64,000 nucleotides of DNA from Exiguobacterium artemiae 255-15 (GTDB taxonomy: Bacteria > Bacillota > Bacilli > Exiguobacteriales > Exiguobacteriaceae), in NCBI RefSeq assembly GCF_000019905.1, contig NC_010556.1, positions 2,506,001-2,570,000 of the forward strand, read 5' to 3'. The notes below the pieces were generated by a model, which ran no database searches, was not told the origin of the DNA, and saw only the letters and a list, made by a program, of their open reading frames with translations. The position numbers and the translations under genes are program-made. Numbering within the stretch: position 1 is the stretch's first letter; each line of letters opens with the position of its first letter. Positions 1 through 8,177 of this stretch are shown one piece after another.

Positions 1-41
1 CGGTGCCACATCCTACAGAATGTTTCATTCTGAGAGATAAG
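1..41 (+). promoter_or_regulatory. SAM-I (S-box) riboswitch, 3' part only
   Basis: The window opens inside an S-box leader. The segment GGTGCCACATCCTACAGAA followed by a short hairpin and TGAGAGATAAG matches the conserved 3' half of the SAM-I aptamer. The 5' half lies outside the window. It precedes an intrinsic terminator and the methionine importer genes, so high S-adenosylmethionine should stop transcription of metNIQ. Confidence 0.9.
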
Positions 42-61
42 TTACGAAATCTTACACTTCG

Positions 62-106
62 TCGCTTTTTTCTGGTTGCTCTTAACTGGAAAAAAGCGAT
101 TTTTTT
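62..106 (+). terminator. Riboswitch expression-platform terminator
   Basis: A perfect 11-bp inverted repeat (62-72 with 89-99, TCGCTTTTTTC/GAAAAAAGCGA) is followed by seven T. It lies between the S-box aptamer and the metN ribosome binding site at 111-117. It is the OFF-state terminator of the riboswitch. Confidence 0.9.
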
Positions 107-126
107 GTATAGGGAGGAAACGACAG

Positions 127-1140
127 ATGATTGAATTTAAAGGAATCACCAAACGGTTCGTTCGTGACCGGACACCAATCTTTGCATTACGCGACGTCAA
201 TTTAACGATTCAGCAAGGTGAAATCTTTGGCATCATCGGTGAATCCGGTGCCGGAAAAAGCACCCTGCTCCGTCTGATCAATGGACTGGAGACACCGACA
301 CAAGGAACGGTTAAAGTATCGGGTATCAATCTGTCGGATCTCTCAAAAGGCAGCTTACGCGAACTGCGATTGAACATCGGGATGATTTTTCAACACTTTC
401 AACTGATTCAATCCCGGAATGTCGCCGACAATATCGCCTTCGCTTTAAAGGCTGCCGGCGTCAAACGGACTGACTTCCCGCAACGGATTAAAGAGCTCGT
501 CTCCCTGGTCGGGCTTGAAGGCTTCGAGACGAATTTCCCGAGTCAGCTCAGCGGCGGTCAAAAGCAACGGGTCGGGATTGCCCGTGCCCTTGCGAATAAT
601 CCGAGCGTCCTGTTATGTGACGAAGCCACGTCCGCTCTTGATCCGGTCACGACGCTGCAAATTCTCGAACTGCTGAAAGACTTGAATGAACGGCTTGGCC
701 TGACGATTATTCTTATCACCCATGAAATCGAAGTCGTCAAACAGATCTGTCACCGTGTTGCCGTCATGGCACAAGGTGAAGTCGTCGAAGTCGCCAGTAC
801 ATATGACCTGTTCAGTCAGCCGGCCCATGATGTCACGAAACATTATGTCGATACGGCACTCCAGATCGAGTTGCCGGAACGGATTTTGCGGACGACACCG
901 GGAAAAATCATCCGCCTGCAATTCACGGGTGAAAAGACCGGTGAAAGTACGTTATCGGAAGCAATCAAACAGTTTGATATCTCCGTCAGCATTCTTCACG
1001 GCAAGGTCGATTATATCCAGAACGTCGCTTTCGGAGTGCTGATCGTCAGTTTGACCGGTCCGACGCTTCACGTGAATAAGGCCCTGACATGGCTCGAAGA
1101 ACAACTTCACACACTTGAGGTGATCCAGGATGTGGCTTGA
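127..1140 (+). CDS. metN: Methionine ABC transporter ATP-binding protein MetN
   Basis: ATPase subunit of the high-affinity methionine importer, acting at the inner face of the membrane. The 337-aa product has a Walker A motif (GESGAGKST, about residues 38-46), the ABC signature LSGGQ near residue 140, and a Walker B with CDEATSALDP. About 75 C-terminal residues fit the NIL regulatory domain that binds methionine in this family. The start at 127 is chosen because AGGGAGG at 111-117 precedes it; an in-frame ATG at 76 lies inside the leader terminator and is rejected. The stop overlaps metI by 11 bp, implying translational coupling. Control by the S-box leader supports methionine rather than another substrate. 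Confidence 0.95.
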   Translation: MIEFKGITKRFVRDRTPIFALRDVNLTIQQGEIFGIIGESGAGKSTLLRLINGLETPTQGTVKVSGINLSDLSKGSLRELRLNIGMIFQHFQLIQSRNVADNIAFALKAAGVKRTDFPQRIKELVSLVGLEGFETNFPSQLSGGQKQRVGIARALANNPSVLLCDEATSALDPVTTLQILELLKDLNERLGLTIILITHEIEVVKQICHRVAVMAQGEVVEVASTYDLFSQPAHDVTKHYVDTALQIELPERILRTTPGKIIRLQFTGEKTGESTLSEAIKQFDISVSILHGKVDYIQNVAFGVLIVSLTGPTLHVNKALTWLEEQLHTLEVIQDVA

Positions 1141-1795
1141 ACGCATTGAAATCATGTTACCGGAGCTTGCGAAAGCGTTAGGTGAGACCGCCTTAATGGT
1201 CGGAATTTCACTGGGCTTTGCTCTCATCGTCGGCATTCCACTCGGGATTTTGTTGTTCATCACGGACCGCGGATTGTTTTTCCAGAACGTCTTCGTTCGC
1301 AGCATCTTGGACTTTTTCGTTAATATCGTCCGTTCGTTACCGTTCATCATCCTGCTCGTCGCGTTGATTCCATTGACACAATTATTACTCGATAACACGA
1401 TTGGTCCGACAGCGGCTTCCGTCAGTCTGAGTGTCGCTGCCATCCCGTTTCTCGCCCGGCTCGTCGAGACATCGCTCCGTGAGATTCCACCGGGATTGAT
1501 TGAAGCAGCGGAAGCATGCGGCGCGACACCGTTTCGGATCATCATCAGTGCACTCTTACCGGAAGCCCTTCCCAGCATTATTCAAGCCGTCACCTTAACG
1601 ACGATCAGCCTGATCGGTTTTTCCGCCATGGCGGGTATCGTCGGCGGTGGCGGTGTCGGTGACCTGGCTATCCGCTTCGGCTATTACCGGTACGATAATG
1701 TCGTCATGATTGTGACAATCGTCGTCCTCGTCATCATTGTTCAAAGTATTCAAGGGCTCGGCAATGTTCTGGCCCGTCGTGCTGATAAACGGTAA
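1130..1795 (+). CDS. metI: Methionine ABC transporter permease MetI
   Basis: Membrane permease of the MetNIQ importer. The 221-aa protein is almost entirely hydrophobic helices. It carries the cytoplasmic EAA loop (EAAEACGATPF, from about residue 125) that docks onto the ATPase. Length is normal for MetI. It starts inside the metN end and is followed 28-34 bp later by the binding-protein gene, so the three genes form one operon. Confidence 0.95.
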   Translation: MWLERIEIMLPELAKALGETALMVGISLGFALIVGIPLGILLFITDRGLFFQNVFVRSILDFFVNIVRSLPFIILLVALIPLTQLLLDNTIGPTAASVSLSVAAIPFLARLVETSLREIPPGLIEAAEACGATPFRIIISALLPEALPSIIQAVTLTTISLIGFSAMAGIVGGGGVGDLAIRFGYYRYDNVVMIVTIVVLVIIVQSIQGLGNVLARRADKR

Positions 1796-1829
1796 CTACA
1801 AATAGAGAACTTCAAGGGAGAGAATGAAG

Positions 1830-2645
1830 ATGAAAAAACGTTATGCCTTTTTAGCAACAGGATTACTCGGTGCCGGAATTCTTGCCGGTTGCGGTGACAG
1901 CAGTGCCAAAGAAGACAATAAATCGATCAAGATCGGCGCAACGAGCGGTCCCTACAGTGACATGGTCAAAGAAGCAATTCAACCCGGGCTTGAAAAGAAA
2001 GGCTACGACGTCGAAATCGTCGAGTTCGGCGATTATATTCAACCGAACATCGCGCTCGGCAGTGGTGATATTGATGCCAACCTGTTCCAACACTCCATCT
2101 ACCTGAAGACGTTTGCCAAGGAAAAGAACCTCGATCTCAAAGGACTGATCACTGTCCCGACGGCACCGATGGGATTGTACAGCAAATCCTACAAATCGCT
2201 GGATGACGTCAAGACAGGAGCGGAAGTCGCGACACCAAACGATCCGACGAATCAGGCCCGAGCACTGAACCTGCTCGCTGACCAAGGTTGGATTGAACTG
2301 AAAGCCGACGTGGATCCACTGACAGTCTCCGAAAAAGATATCGTCAAAAATCCGAAGAAACTGGTCATCAAACCGCTCGAAGCTGCCCAACTGCCGCGTG
2401 CCATTGACAGTGTCGATATTTCTGCCGTTCCGGGAAACTTTGCGTTAGCCGCGAAGTTTGATTTACTGGATGCACTGGCACTCGAAAAAATGGACGAGCA
2501 GTACCGGAATCTGGTCGCTATCAAAACATCGAATGCCGATAAACAACTGGCGAAAGATTTGACGGCTGTCGTCAAATCGGATGACTTTAATAACGTTATC
2601 GAAAAATCATTCAAAGGATTCAGTAAACCGGACTGGGCAAACTAA
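1830..2645 (+). CDS. metQ: Methionine-binding lipoprotein MetQ
   Basis: Substrate-binding lipoprotein of the methionine importer, anchored outside the membrane. The N-terminus is a lipoprotein signal with lipobox LAGC, followed by a NlpA/MetQ-type domain of about 250 residues (for example GDIDANLFQHSIYL and SAVPGNFALAA). Start choice: AAGGGAG at 1814-1820 lies 9 nt from the ATG at 1830 but only 3 nt from the in-frame ATG at 1824. I prefer 1830, a difference of two residues. It is the last gene of metNIQ; a strong terminator follows at 2687. Confidence 0.93.
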   Translation: MKKRYAFLATGLLGAGILAGCGDSSAKEDNKSIKIGATSGPYSDMVKEAIQPGLEKKGYDVEIVEFGDYIQPNIALGSGDIDANLFQHSIYLKTFAKEKNLDLKGLITVPTAPMGLYSKSYKSLDDVKTGAEVATPNDPTNQARALNLLADQGWIELKADVDPLTVSEKDIVKNPKKLVIKPLEAAQLPRAIDSVDISAVPGNFALAAKFDLLDALALEKMDEQYRNLVAIKTSNADKQLAKDLTAVVKSDDFNNVIEKSFKGFSKPDWAN

Positions 2646-2686
2646 CATAACTCTTTTTGTATATCAGTTTATCTAAAAATGATATA

Positions 2687-2746
2687 AAACCCCTGAAACA
2701 GCTGCCTCCCTTTACAAAAAAGAGGTGGAACGGTTTCAGGGGTTTT
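2687..2746 (+). terminator. Terminator of the metNIQ operon
   Basis: A 13-bp inverted repeat (AAACCCCTGAAAC at 2687-2699 with GTTTCAGGGGTTT at 2733-2745) encloses a smaller imperfect stem and ends in a T-rich stretch, 41 bp after the metQ stop. Confidence 0.85.
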
Positions 2747-2776
2747 CCATTGAATGATGACTCTTGGAGAAGTCAC

Positions 2777-2898
2777 GTCTTCCGCTCGACTTCTATGGGA
2801 AAAGGAAGCTTCGCTTCCGTCAGGAACAGGCGAGACCCGGTCATCAAACAGATGACAGCTAGCTTGCGTTCCGCCCGAGAAAAGCGAGCGGAGAAGAC
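2777..2898. repeat. Palindromic intergenic repeat element, copy A
   Basis: A roughly 120-bp element is closed by an imperfect terminal inverted repeat (GTCTTCCGCTCG at 2777 with CGAGCGGAGAAGAC at 2885-2898) and has internal hairpins. Its core resembles the element at 31312-31468: both have GACTYCTAYRGGAAAA, then a GCGC-like hairpin, TCAG, GACCCGG, and end in GAGRAAA before the closing stem. This is the pattern of a small structured repeat family of the Bacilli. It carries no credible gene, and its origin as a non-autonomous mobile element is inference. Confidence 0.6.
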
Positions 2899-2989
2899 AA
2901 GGCTTCGTCAATCAAAAGCCTTCTCTCATTTTTCAAGATAGAATTCAAATCTAGGTGGTGCGTCATCCATCTACAGATTGATCCACACA

Positions 2990-3024
2990 AAAGAACCCCC
3001 ATTCTGCTTTCGCAAAATCGGGGT
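2990..3024 (-). terminator. Terminator of the CAP-domain protein gene
   Basis: Read on the minus strand, ACCCCGATTTTGC pairs with GCAGAATGGGGGT around a short loop and is followed by TCTTTT. It lies 30 bp past the stop at 3054. Confidence 0.75.
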
Positions 3025-3053
3025 GATACTTACACTTCGTTTTAAATGTTGCT

Positions 3054-3932
3054 TCAGGGTGTCCGGAAATTAATCGTAAAGTACGGTGCATTGTCACGGA
3101 ACGCGACACCGGTATCCGCCTGTTCGAAGGTCTTGTTCATGATGTTATCGCGGTGTCCTTTGGAGTTCATCAAGCCCCAGTGCGCTGCAAAGACATTCGG
3201 ATAGCCCATCGACAGATTTTCTCCGGCTGCCGAAAAGCGAATTCCGTTTTCTTTCATCCGGTCAAACGGATCACGTCTTTCCGGATCGGTATGAGAGAAG
3301 AAGTTATTCTTCGCCATGTTTTCACTGTGTGCCCGTGTGACCGGTTTTAAGGGACTGTACGGCGTCAGTGCTCCGAGGTTATAATCGGCCCGGTCCCAGT
3401 TCATCAGACGCAACATCAACTTCTCGTCCGTTGTCCGCAATGCACTGGACGCCTTGCCATAAAATCCACTTTTCTTCGCTTCGACCTCTTTTGGTATCGC
3501 GAGTGTCGCTTTCACTTTGTTGCCGTCGTGCTGGTCAAAGAAGTAGGTCACATACCGGTCCTTTTTTTCATAGACGGCGGCATGATCGAGATTCAGCAAA
3601 TAGTTCGTATTGCCTTTCCGGTACGACTTGACGGCTTTCCAGCCTTTTTTCGCAAGGGTCGTTTCCGTGTCTTTATTTAAGACGGCCCCTTGCGTCGTCA
3701 CACCGTTTTTCGAACGGTACTTTCCGTAATCCTTGCCGTCTTTCGTTAACGCCACGAACTCTTCCGTCGCCGTCCGTCTGACTTCCCAGTCATAACCCGG
3801 ATATTCACTTGTATATCGATCAATCAGCGTTCCGCCGCTTTTCGGATAATCTGCTTCTGCTTGTTCCATCGGGGTATTTTCATAACTAAAGAAAGCGACC
3901 GCTGCTACTCCGAGTACTAACCACTTTTTCAT
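3054..3932 (-). CDS. Secreted CAP/SCP-domain protein (YkwD-like)
   Basis: A 292-aa exported protein. A short hydrophobic N-terminus (residues 1-18) serves as signal or anchor. A central region fits the CAP-associated N-terminal domain. The last ~120 residues are a CAP/SCP domain with the family motifs TRAHSENMA, FFSHTDP, AGENLSMGY and HRDNIMN. CAP proteins of Bacilli are extracellular and of mostly unknown activity; the conserved His and Glu residues (HSENMA, SHTD, AGENL) are present. AGGAGG precedes the start. It is monocistronic, with its own terminator at 2990. The biological role cannot be told from sequence. Confidence 0.85.
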   Translation of the reverse strand: MKKWLVLGVAAVAFFSYENTPMEQAEADYPKSGGTLIDRYTSEYPGYDWEVRRTATEEFVALTKDGKDYGKYRSKNGVTTQGAVLNKDTETTLAKKGWKAVKSYRKGNTNYLLNLDHAAVYEKKDRYVTYFFDQHDGNKVKATLAIPKEVEAKKSGFYGKASSALRTTDEKLMLRLMNWDRADYNLGALTPYSPLKPVTRAHSENMAKNNFFSHTDPERRDPFDRMKENGIRFSAAGENLSMGYPNVFAAHWGLMNSKGHRDNIMNKTFEQADTGVAFRDNAPYFTINFRTP

Positions 3933-4287
3933 CTGCTTGCCTCCTCGGTTCTTCCATTGACTTCATTTTAAAAGAAACCTGTCTGTTCGAACAGTCTAAG
4001 CTATCGTTTCAAGTGAAATCACACGATTCCCTGTTCCGCTTCACAGTTTTGACACATCTCAGATTTTTTGTGCAAAAGAGGTCTGACGTCTTTATTTATC
4101 GCATTCTCACACCATTATCATACATAAAATAAACTATTCTTTCCCTGTTGTTAAAATGTGTGAACATTCTTTTATTTTTATTCCCTTTAAATGTTGTTGC
4201 CGTTCCTGAAAACCCTCGCTATCATTAGAACTCGTAAGGAAAAAATAAGGAAATTCTATATAACCTCTACTTCCAAAGGAGTATGCC
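3933..4287. other. Intergenic region between divergent genes
   Basis: This 355-bp AT-rich region must hold the promoters of the CAP-domain gene (minus) and the small membrane protein (plus). A perfect 12-bp palindrome CTGTTCGAACAG lies at 3983-3994, about 50 bp upstream of the CAP-gene start. No ORF with a ribosome binding site was seen. Confidence 0.5.
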
Positions 4288-4644
4288 ATGATTCTACTTT
4301 ATTTTATCTATGAATCGATTACGTTTTTACCGATTCAACAGTATCTGTTTTCCGGATGGCTCATTTTAGTGTTGTTGACTGTCTCATTCAGTCTCGCTAA
4401 TGCCCATGAAGAAGTCCATATCAGTCAACGGTTCGGTTTCGAACTCCTTGTTCCGGGTGTCGGTCATCTGTTACGCAAACAATTTCTTCCCGGTCTTGCC
4501 ATTATCCTGTTATTGATCATCATTCATTTTACGTACATGTTCCGTGTCATCCCGTTAAACCTCGCGTTACTGCTTACCCTCACGATTAGTCTGCTGTCCT
4601 TTTTCTCTCTCTTTATCCGAATACACAAAAAAGCGGACAATTAA
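4288..4644 (+). CDS. Small integral membrane protein, unknown function
   Basis: A 118-aa protein with a hydrophobic N-terminal segment, a short polar loop containing HEEVHISQR, and two or three further hydrophobic segments ending in a basic tail (RIHKKADN). AAAGGAG lies 6-12 nt upstream of the ATG. It is not recognised as a known family. The gene stands alone, and its last codons overlap the bidirectional terminator at 4627. Confidence 0.65.
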   Translation: MILLYFIYESITFLPIQQYLFSGWLILVLLTVSFSLANAHEEVHISQRFGFELLVPGVGHLLRKQFLPGLAIILLLIIIHFTYMFRVIPLNLALLLTLTISLLSFFSLFIRIHKKADN

Positions 4645-4658
4645 GTCCGCTTTTTTTA
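4627..4658. terminator. Bidirectional terminator
   Basis: AAAAAAGCGGAC (4627-4638) pairs with GTCCGCTTTTTT (4645-4656), giving A- and T-runs on either side. It serves the plus-strand membrane protein and the converging minus-strand nuclease gene that ends at 4669. Confidence 0.9.
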
Positions 4659-4668
4659 ATACAACCGC

Positions 4669-7416
4669 TTAGTATTTCGTTGTTTCTTTTAATTTGTAAC
4701 CATTCGACAGTTCAAGCCAAATCGTTTTGCCTTTTTTCGTTTTTACCTGGATATACGGACGTCCTTGAGAAACACGGAGTTCAAGTAAATCACCTTGTTG
4801 ACCGGCATGTGTTTCGCTCGCTTTGTCCCATTTCCCGGCTAGTTTACGTTCGATGAAGATATGGTTCCCTTTTTGAACGGCACGCCATTTTCCGATTTCC
4901 GCTTTTCCGTTAACGGCGACAGCACTTTCCATCCCTTGAATCGAAATGATGGCTGGATCGTGGTCACTCGCGCTACCGTCTGCTTCCATATAATCCGAGT
5001 TGATGTTGACGATATCAGAAGACGTATACGGCTTCAGGTTTTTTGAAATCAGAACATGGTCGAGAACCTGTGCGTTTCCGTTATAGACGTAAGAATAACG
5101 TTCCGATTTCGGAAGATCTTCCACTGTATTCCAAAGGTTGTCGCCTTTTAAGATATCCAGTGTTTTCGAGAACTGGAAGTCATTCAAGTCACCGAGTACG
5201 ACGACATTTGAATCTTTGACTTCTGTTTCCAGTTCATTAACGAAGTTTTGGACGATTCCGGCAATCGCATGACGCTGTACTTCACTCTTACGAACGACCG
5301 GCTGATTTTTACCAAAGTCTGCTCCATCGCCGCCTTTAGAGTTAAAGTGGTTGACGATGACATGATACGATTCGCCTTTGAAGATGAATTCTCCGACGAG
5401 TGGTTTACGTGAGCTGTCGAAGTTTGGATCGTTCGGCTGAATCCGACCCGGGTTGTTCGTCAGCTTACCGTTTTCGACGGCAACGGCTTGTGTCGCTGTT
5501 CCTTTTACGCCTGGTGCAAGTGAGACGCGCGCCGGATTGTAGAGGAAGCCGACACGGATGTTTCCGCCCGGTTGTCCGCCGTCTTTTTTATCTTCCGGTG
5601 CGATATCCGTATACGCATAGCGGACACCTGTTTTCGCTTCGATGGCTGCAATCAATGTCTCAAACGATTTCGATGCATCGACCGTACCGCTGTCTGTCGC
5701 ACCATCGTTATCCTGCATTTCTGTCAAACCGACGATATCTGGTGTTTTCAGGAATGTCGCGATCCCTTCCGATACACGATCGACTTTTCCGGCATCTGCC
5801 GTCGAAGCAAAGTTTTCCACGTTGTATGAAGCAACTGTCAGACGTGAATCGCCCGTTTCAATGTTCGTCGGTTGACGATCGACTTCACTCGTAATCAGCT
5901 TCGGCAGATCCGCTGCTTTCGCGAGTACTTTATACGCCGAATAGTTATAGCTCATGACCCCTTCGATTGTTCCTTCGAAACGGTCCCCTGATTTCGCACG
6001 GTACGAGCTGCTGCCCATTTCAACGAACAGTCGCTCCGGATTGGCGTTATCTTCTGTCAGGATTGGTGTACCGCGTTTCGTATAGATTTTATCTGCTGTT
6101 TGCGTACGAACTGGAATCGTCCGGTTGGCCTGTGGTCCCGTAACGATGGCATTCGGAAGTGCGACACGCATCCCCTCCACACTTTCGTATAGATCAATCG
6201 CATCTTCAGCCGGATCAAATTCAGCAAATGAATCGTTGTCGATGACTTTCGTCGGAATCAAGACACCGTTTTCCCCGAGAACGATACTTGCCGGCAATCC
6301 TGAGTTCAATGTGCCCTTCACAAGATTGACGGTACTGATTTCCGTCACCGCGAGATCCGTATCAAACTTGTCGCTGTATCCGCCAAGCAACCATTCCTTG
6401 ACGTATCCTGTCGTTGCAACGGTCTGTCCGACGGCTGCGCCGTGGTTCTTCGCATACACTAAAATTCCTTCAGACGTTTTACTGTTGTTATCCGGATTTG
6501 GATCCTGCATGTAGAAGTTATTCGCATCGACGACATAGGTTACGACACCCGTCGTCCGGACAAGTTGATCCGCGTATGGTGATGTATGCGCGATTCCTTG
6601 AATGCTGCTGATTTTCGTGATTGGAGGTGCGATGTAGTATTTGAATGTCGAAACAGCAGACGTTTTTCCGTCTTTGACAGCTACTGCCTGAATCGTCATT
6701 TCTTCATTAATTGTAATCGGACCCGAGTAGACCGGACTCTCAGCAGTCGGTGTTGATCCGTCAACGGTATAATGGATCGTACCTTCTCCGTTTAACGTCA
6801 CTTGATCGCCGCGATCGACTTCTCCGACCGGTGATGCCGTCGGTGCGACTAAAATGTCTCCGGCTTCAGCAGCGTGCGTCCCGAGATTTGTTAACGTGTC
6901 GACCGGGAAGCTTGTCCATTGTGACGGTTCGTATGTTTTCGAACCGGCTGTTACGTTTGAGTTCCGGACAAGTGTCGTATCTTTCGCGAAATCAGCACTG
7001 GAGCCGACCGGACCGATGATATCAAGGACGACATCACCCTTTTTCAAGGCAACCGGATCGTTTCCGTTAAAGTTGAGTGAACCTGTTGTTTGTTGGGCTT
7101 TTCCTTTAATGTCTGCGTTTGCACTTGAATTGGCAATGACAAATGTTTTCCCCGGCTCAAGCGTTCCGGACAGGGTAATTTTTGACTCTGTCGGTCCACC
7201 ATTCGTATATTGAACAAGCGTGTAATCTGAAAGATTGATGATTTGACCCGAACCATTATAAATTTCAATCGCTTTGTTGTTGCTTGACCCCTCTATGTAC
7301 TCGGACAAGATGACGCCTTCGCCTTCTGCCCCGACCGTAATGCCTGCTTGTGGAAGAATTCCTGCTGTTAATGCTCCGACCAATGCCCACTTCCCAAACG
7401 TACTGACGTTCTTCAT
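4669..7416 (-). CDS. Secreted multidomain endonuclease/exonuclease/phosphatase-family nuclease
   Basis: A large extracellular nuclease of 915 aa. Order: signal peptide (about 1-30); lamin-tail-like domain (about 33-150, SEYIEGSSNNKAIEIYNGSG); chitobiase-type Ig-like domain (about 200-262, YTVDGSTPTAESPVYSG); OB-fold-like region (265-385); EEP catalytic domain (about 525-830) with ASYNVENF, LTEMQDNDG, HFNSKGGD, LGDLNDF and SDHDP, the metal-binding and catalytic residues of the DNase I/exonuclease III superfamily; and a C-terminal ~75-residue domain. The layout resembles ExeM/YhcR-type extracellular nucleases, so degradation of extracellular DNA is likely. AGGGGGT precedes the start. A consensus catabolite-response element lies upstream at 7527-7541. 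Confidence 0.9.
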   Translation of the reverse strand: MKNVSTFGKWALVGALTAGILPQAGITVGAEGEGVILSEYIEGSSNNKAIEIYNGSGQIINLSDYTLVQYTNGGPTESKITLSGTLEPGKTFVIANSSANADIKGKAQQTTGSLNFNGNDPVALKKGDVVLDIIGPVGSSADFAKDTTLVRNSNVTAGSKTYEPSQWTSFPVDTLTNLGTHAAEAGDILVAPTASPVGEVDRGDQVTLNGEGTIHYTVDGSTPTAESPVYSGPITINEEMTIQAVAVKDGKTSAVSTFKYYIAPPITKISSIQGIAHTSPYADQLVRTTGVVTYVVDANNFYMQDPNPDNNSKTSEGILVYAKNHGAAVGQTVATTGYVKEWLLGGYSDKFDTDLAVTEISTVNLVKGTLNSGLPASIVLGENGVLIPTKVIDNDSFAEFDPAEDAIDLYESVEGMRVALPNAIVTGPQANRTIPVRTQTADKIYTKRGTPILTEDNANPERLFVEMGSSSYRAKSGDRFEGTIEGVMSYNYSAYKVLAKAADLPKLITSEVDRQPTNIETGDSRLTVASYNVENFASTADAGKVDRVSEGIATFLKTPDIVGLTEMQDNDGATDSGTVDASKSFETLIAAIEAKTGVRYAYTDIAPEDKKDGGQPGGNIRVGFLYNPARVSLAPGVKGTATQAVAVENGKLTNNPGRIQPNDPNFDSSRKPLVGEFIFKGESYHVIVNHFNSKGGDGADFGKNQPVVRKSEVQRHAIAGIVQNFVNELETEVKDSNVVVLGDLNDFQFSKTLDILKGDNLWNTVEDLPKSERYSYVYNGNAQVLDHVLISKNLKPYTSSDIVNINSDYMEADGSASDHDPAIISIQGMESAVAVNGKAEIGKWRAVQKGNHIFIERKLAGKWDKASETHAGQQGDLLELRVSQGRPYIQVKTKKGKTIWLELSNGYKLKETTKY

Positions 7417-7526
7417 GATGTTGACCCCCTATGAATTTTCTGACACTTCTTTATATTATCAGATTAATTCATGAATAGTGTATATTTTATGTAAAAAAAG
7501 ACACTAATATTCGTAAAAGAATTAAT

Positions 7527-7541
7527 TGTTAACGCTTACAA
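7527..7541 (-). promoter_or_regulatory. Catabolite-response element (cre) for the nuclease gene
   Basis: On the minus strand the site reads TTGTAAGCGTTAACA and matches the CcpA consensus WTGNAANCGNWNNCW at every defined position. It lies about 110 bp upstream of the nuclease start. A 12-bp palindrome CTTTACGTAAAG lies just beyond it at 7557-7568. Confidence 0.75.
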
Positions 7542-7597
7542 AAAATAATCATTCGTCTTTACGTAAAGAATGTTAAGATTCATTTGTATATTAATTT

Positions 7598-7634
7598 TAA
7601 AAAAAGGCATAAAAAAAAACGCCTTTTCAGCGTG
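7598..7634 (-). terminator. Terminator of the minus-strand non-coding RNA
   Basis: On the minus strand AAAAGGC pairs with GCCTTTTTTT around a T-rich loop. An overlapping alternative pairs ACGC with GCGT before nine T. Either structure could end the transcript that starts near 8016. Confidence 0.6.
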
Positions 7635-8016
7635 TCTGTTTTTTTAGGTGTCATGAGAATCGAGGATACAGGTGATCAAAACACCTGAAACGACGAAAGC
7701 CCTACCTCTCTTTCGTTGTTACGGCTCCTTGGCCGCGCCAGCTGAATCAAGCGTTTTAGCAAGAATCAAGTTACGCGTTGGGTTGCGTATTTACTGGGAT
7801 TTTTAGAATTTCGCTCGGAAATGAGCTGAAAAGTATCGAATGGAAGGTTTATCTTGCTGGGTCAACTTCTTCTCGTTCAACAGAAGAAGGACAAAATAAA
7901 AGCGATGACTTATGTCTGACTCATTTGTCAGTAAGGTCTAAAAATCCTGACCTGATTATTAAATTGTGTATTTTTGTGATGGATTCTCACATGAGTGATC
8001 ATCCCCGATTCATGAC
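7611..8016 (-). ncRNA. Putative ~400-nt structured RNA, family not recognised
   Basis: The 760 bp between the nuclease and yyaL-like genes has no credible ORF but has the layout of an RNA gene on the minus strand. A promoter (TTGACT, 18 nt, TATATT) ends at 8024. The first transcribed bases (8016 down to 8001) pair with 7667-7650 near the 3' end in a 16-bp closing helix with one G-U pair and one 2-nt bulge. Hairpins lie between, at 7669-7687, 7689-7720, 7772-7789, 7813-7826, 7866-7889, 7916-7931 and 7933-7952, and a terminator follows. I looked for the signatures of RNase P, tmRNA, 6S, SRP and common riboswitches and saw none. Orientation rests on the promoter and terminator: the closing helix fits the minus strand better, while hairpin 7689-7720 fits the plus strand slightly better. 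Confidence 0.6.
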
Positions 8017-8023
8017 AAAATTT

Positions 8024-8053
8024 AATATACCACGTTTCTTTTTATAAAGTCAA
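8024..8053 (-). promoter_or_regulatory. Sigma-A type promoter for the putative structured RNA
   Basis: Minus strand: -35 TTGACT (8053-8048), 18-nt spacer, -10 TATATT (8029-8024). A start near G8016 would put the first base at the edge of the closing helix. Confidence 0.65.
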
Positions 8054-8177
8054 TCTTTTTTAAGAAACTTCTATTTTGGATACGGGTCCTTTTGTTGATT
8101 CATTTCCCGAACACCGGTATCGTTAAGGTTATCAAAAGACGACTGACTATTACTATAGAAGAAACGAGGTTTTAGAG

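Noticed and set aside
952-1578. 208-aa antisense ORF over metN/metI, and similar long antisense frames at 34629-35456, 37834-38433, 39911-40660 and 56374-56997
   Set aside because: They are opposite well-supported genes, have no ribosome binding site, and are rich in residues expected from reverse-reading biased codons.
2657-2941. 94-aa and 80-aa ORFs on both strands after metQ
   Set aside because: They run through the metQ terminator and the palindromic repeat element and have no start signals.
3983-3994. CTGTTCGAACAG considered as a LexA/SOS box
   Set aside because: The Bacilli LexA site needs GAAC-N4-GTTC; here the half-sites are in the opposite order. It is kept only as an unexplained palindrome.
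7611-8016. Identification of the structured RNA as RNase P, tmRNA, 6S, SRP or a known riboswitch
   Set aside because: The conserved signatures I know for these RNAs (for example GAGGAAAGUCC of RNase P, or a tRNA-like end with CCA) were not found on either strand.
7778-8047. Plus-strand 89-aa ORF in the gap before the YyaL-like gene
   Set aside because: No ribosome binding site, odd composition, and it lies across the helices of the putative minus-strand RNA.
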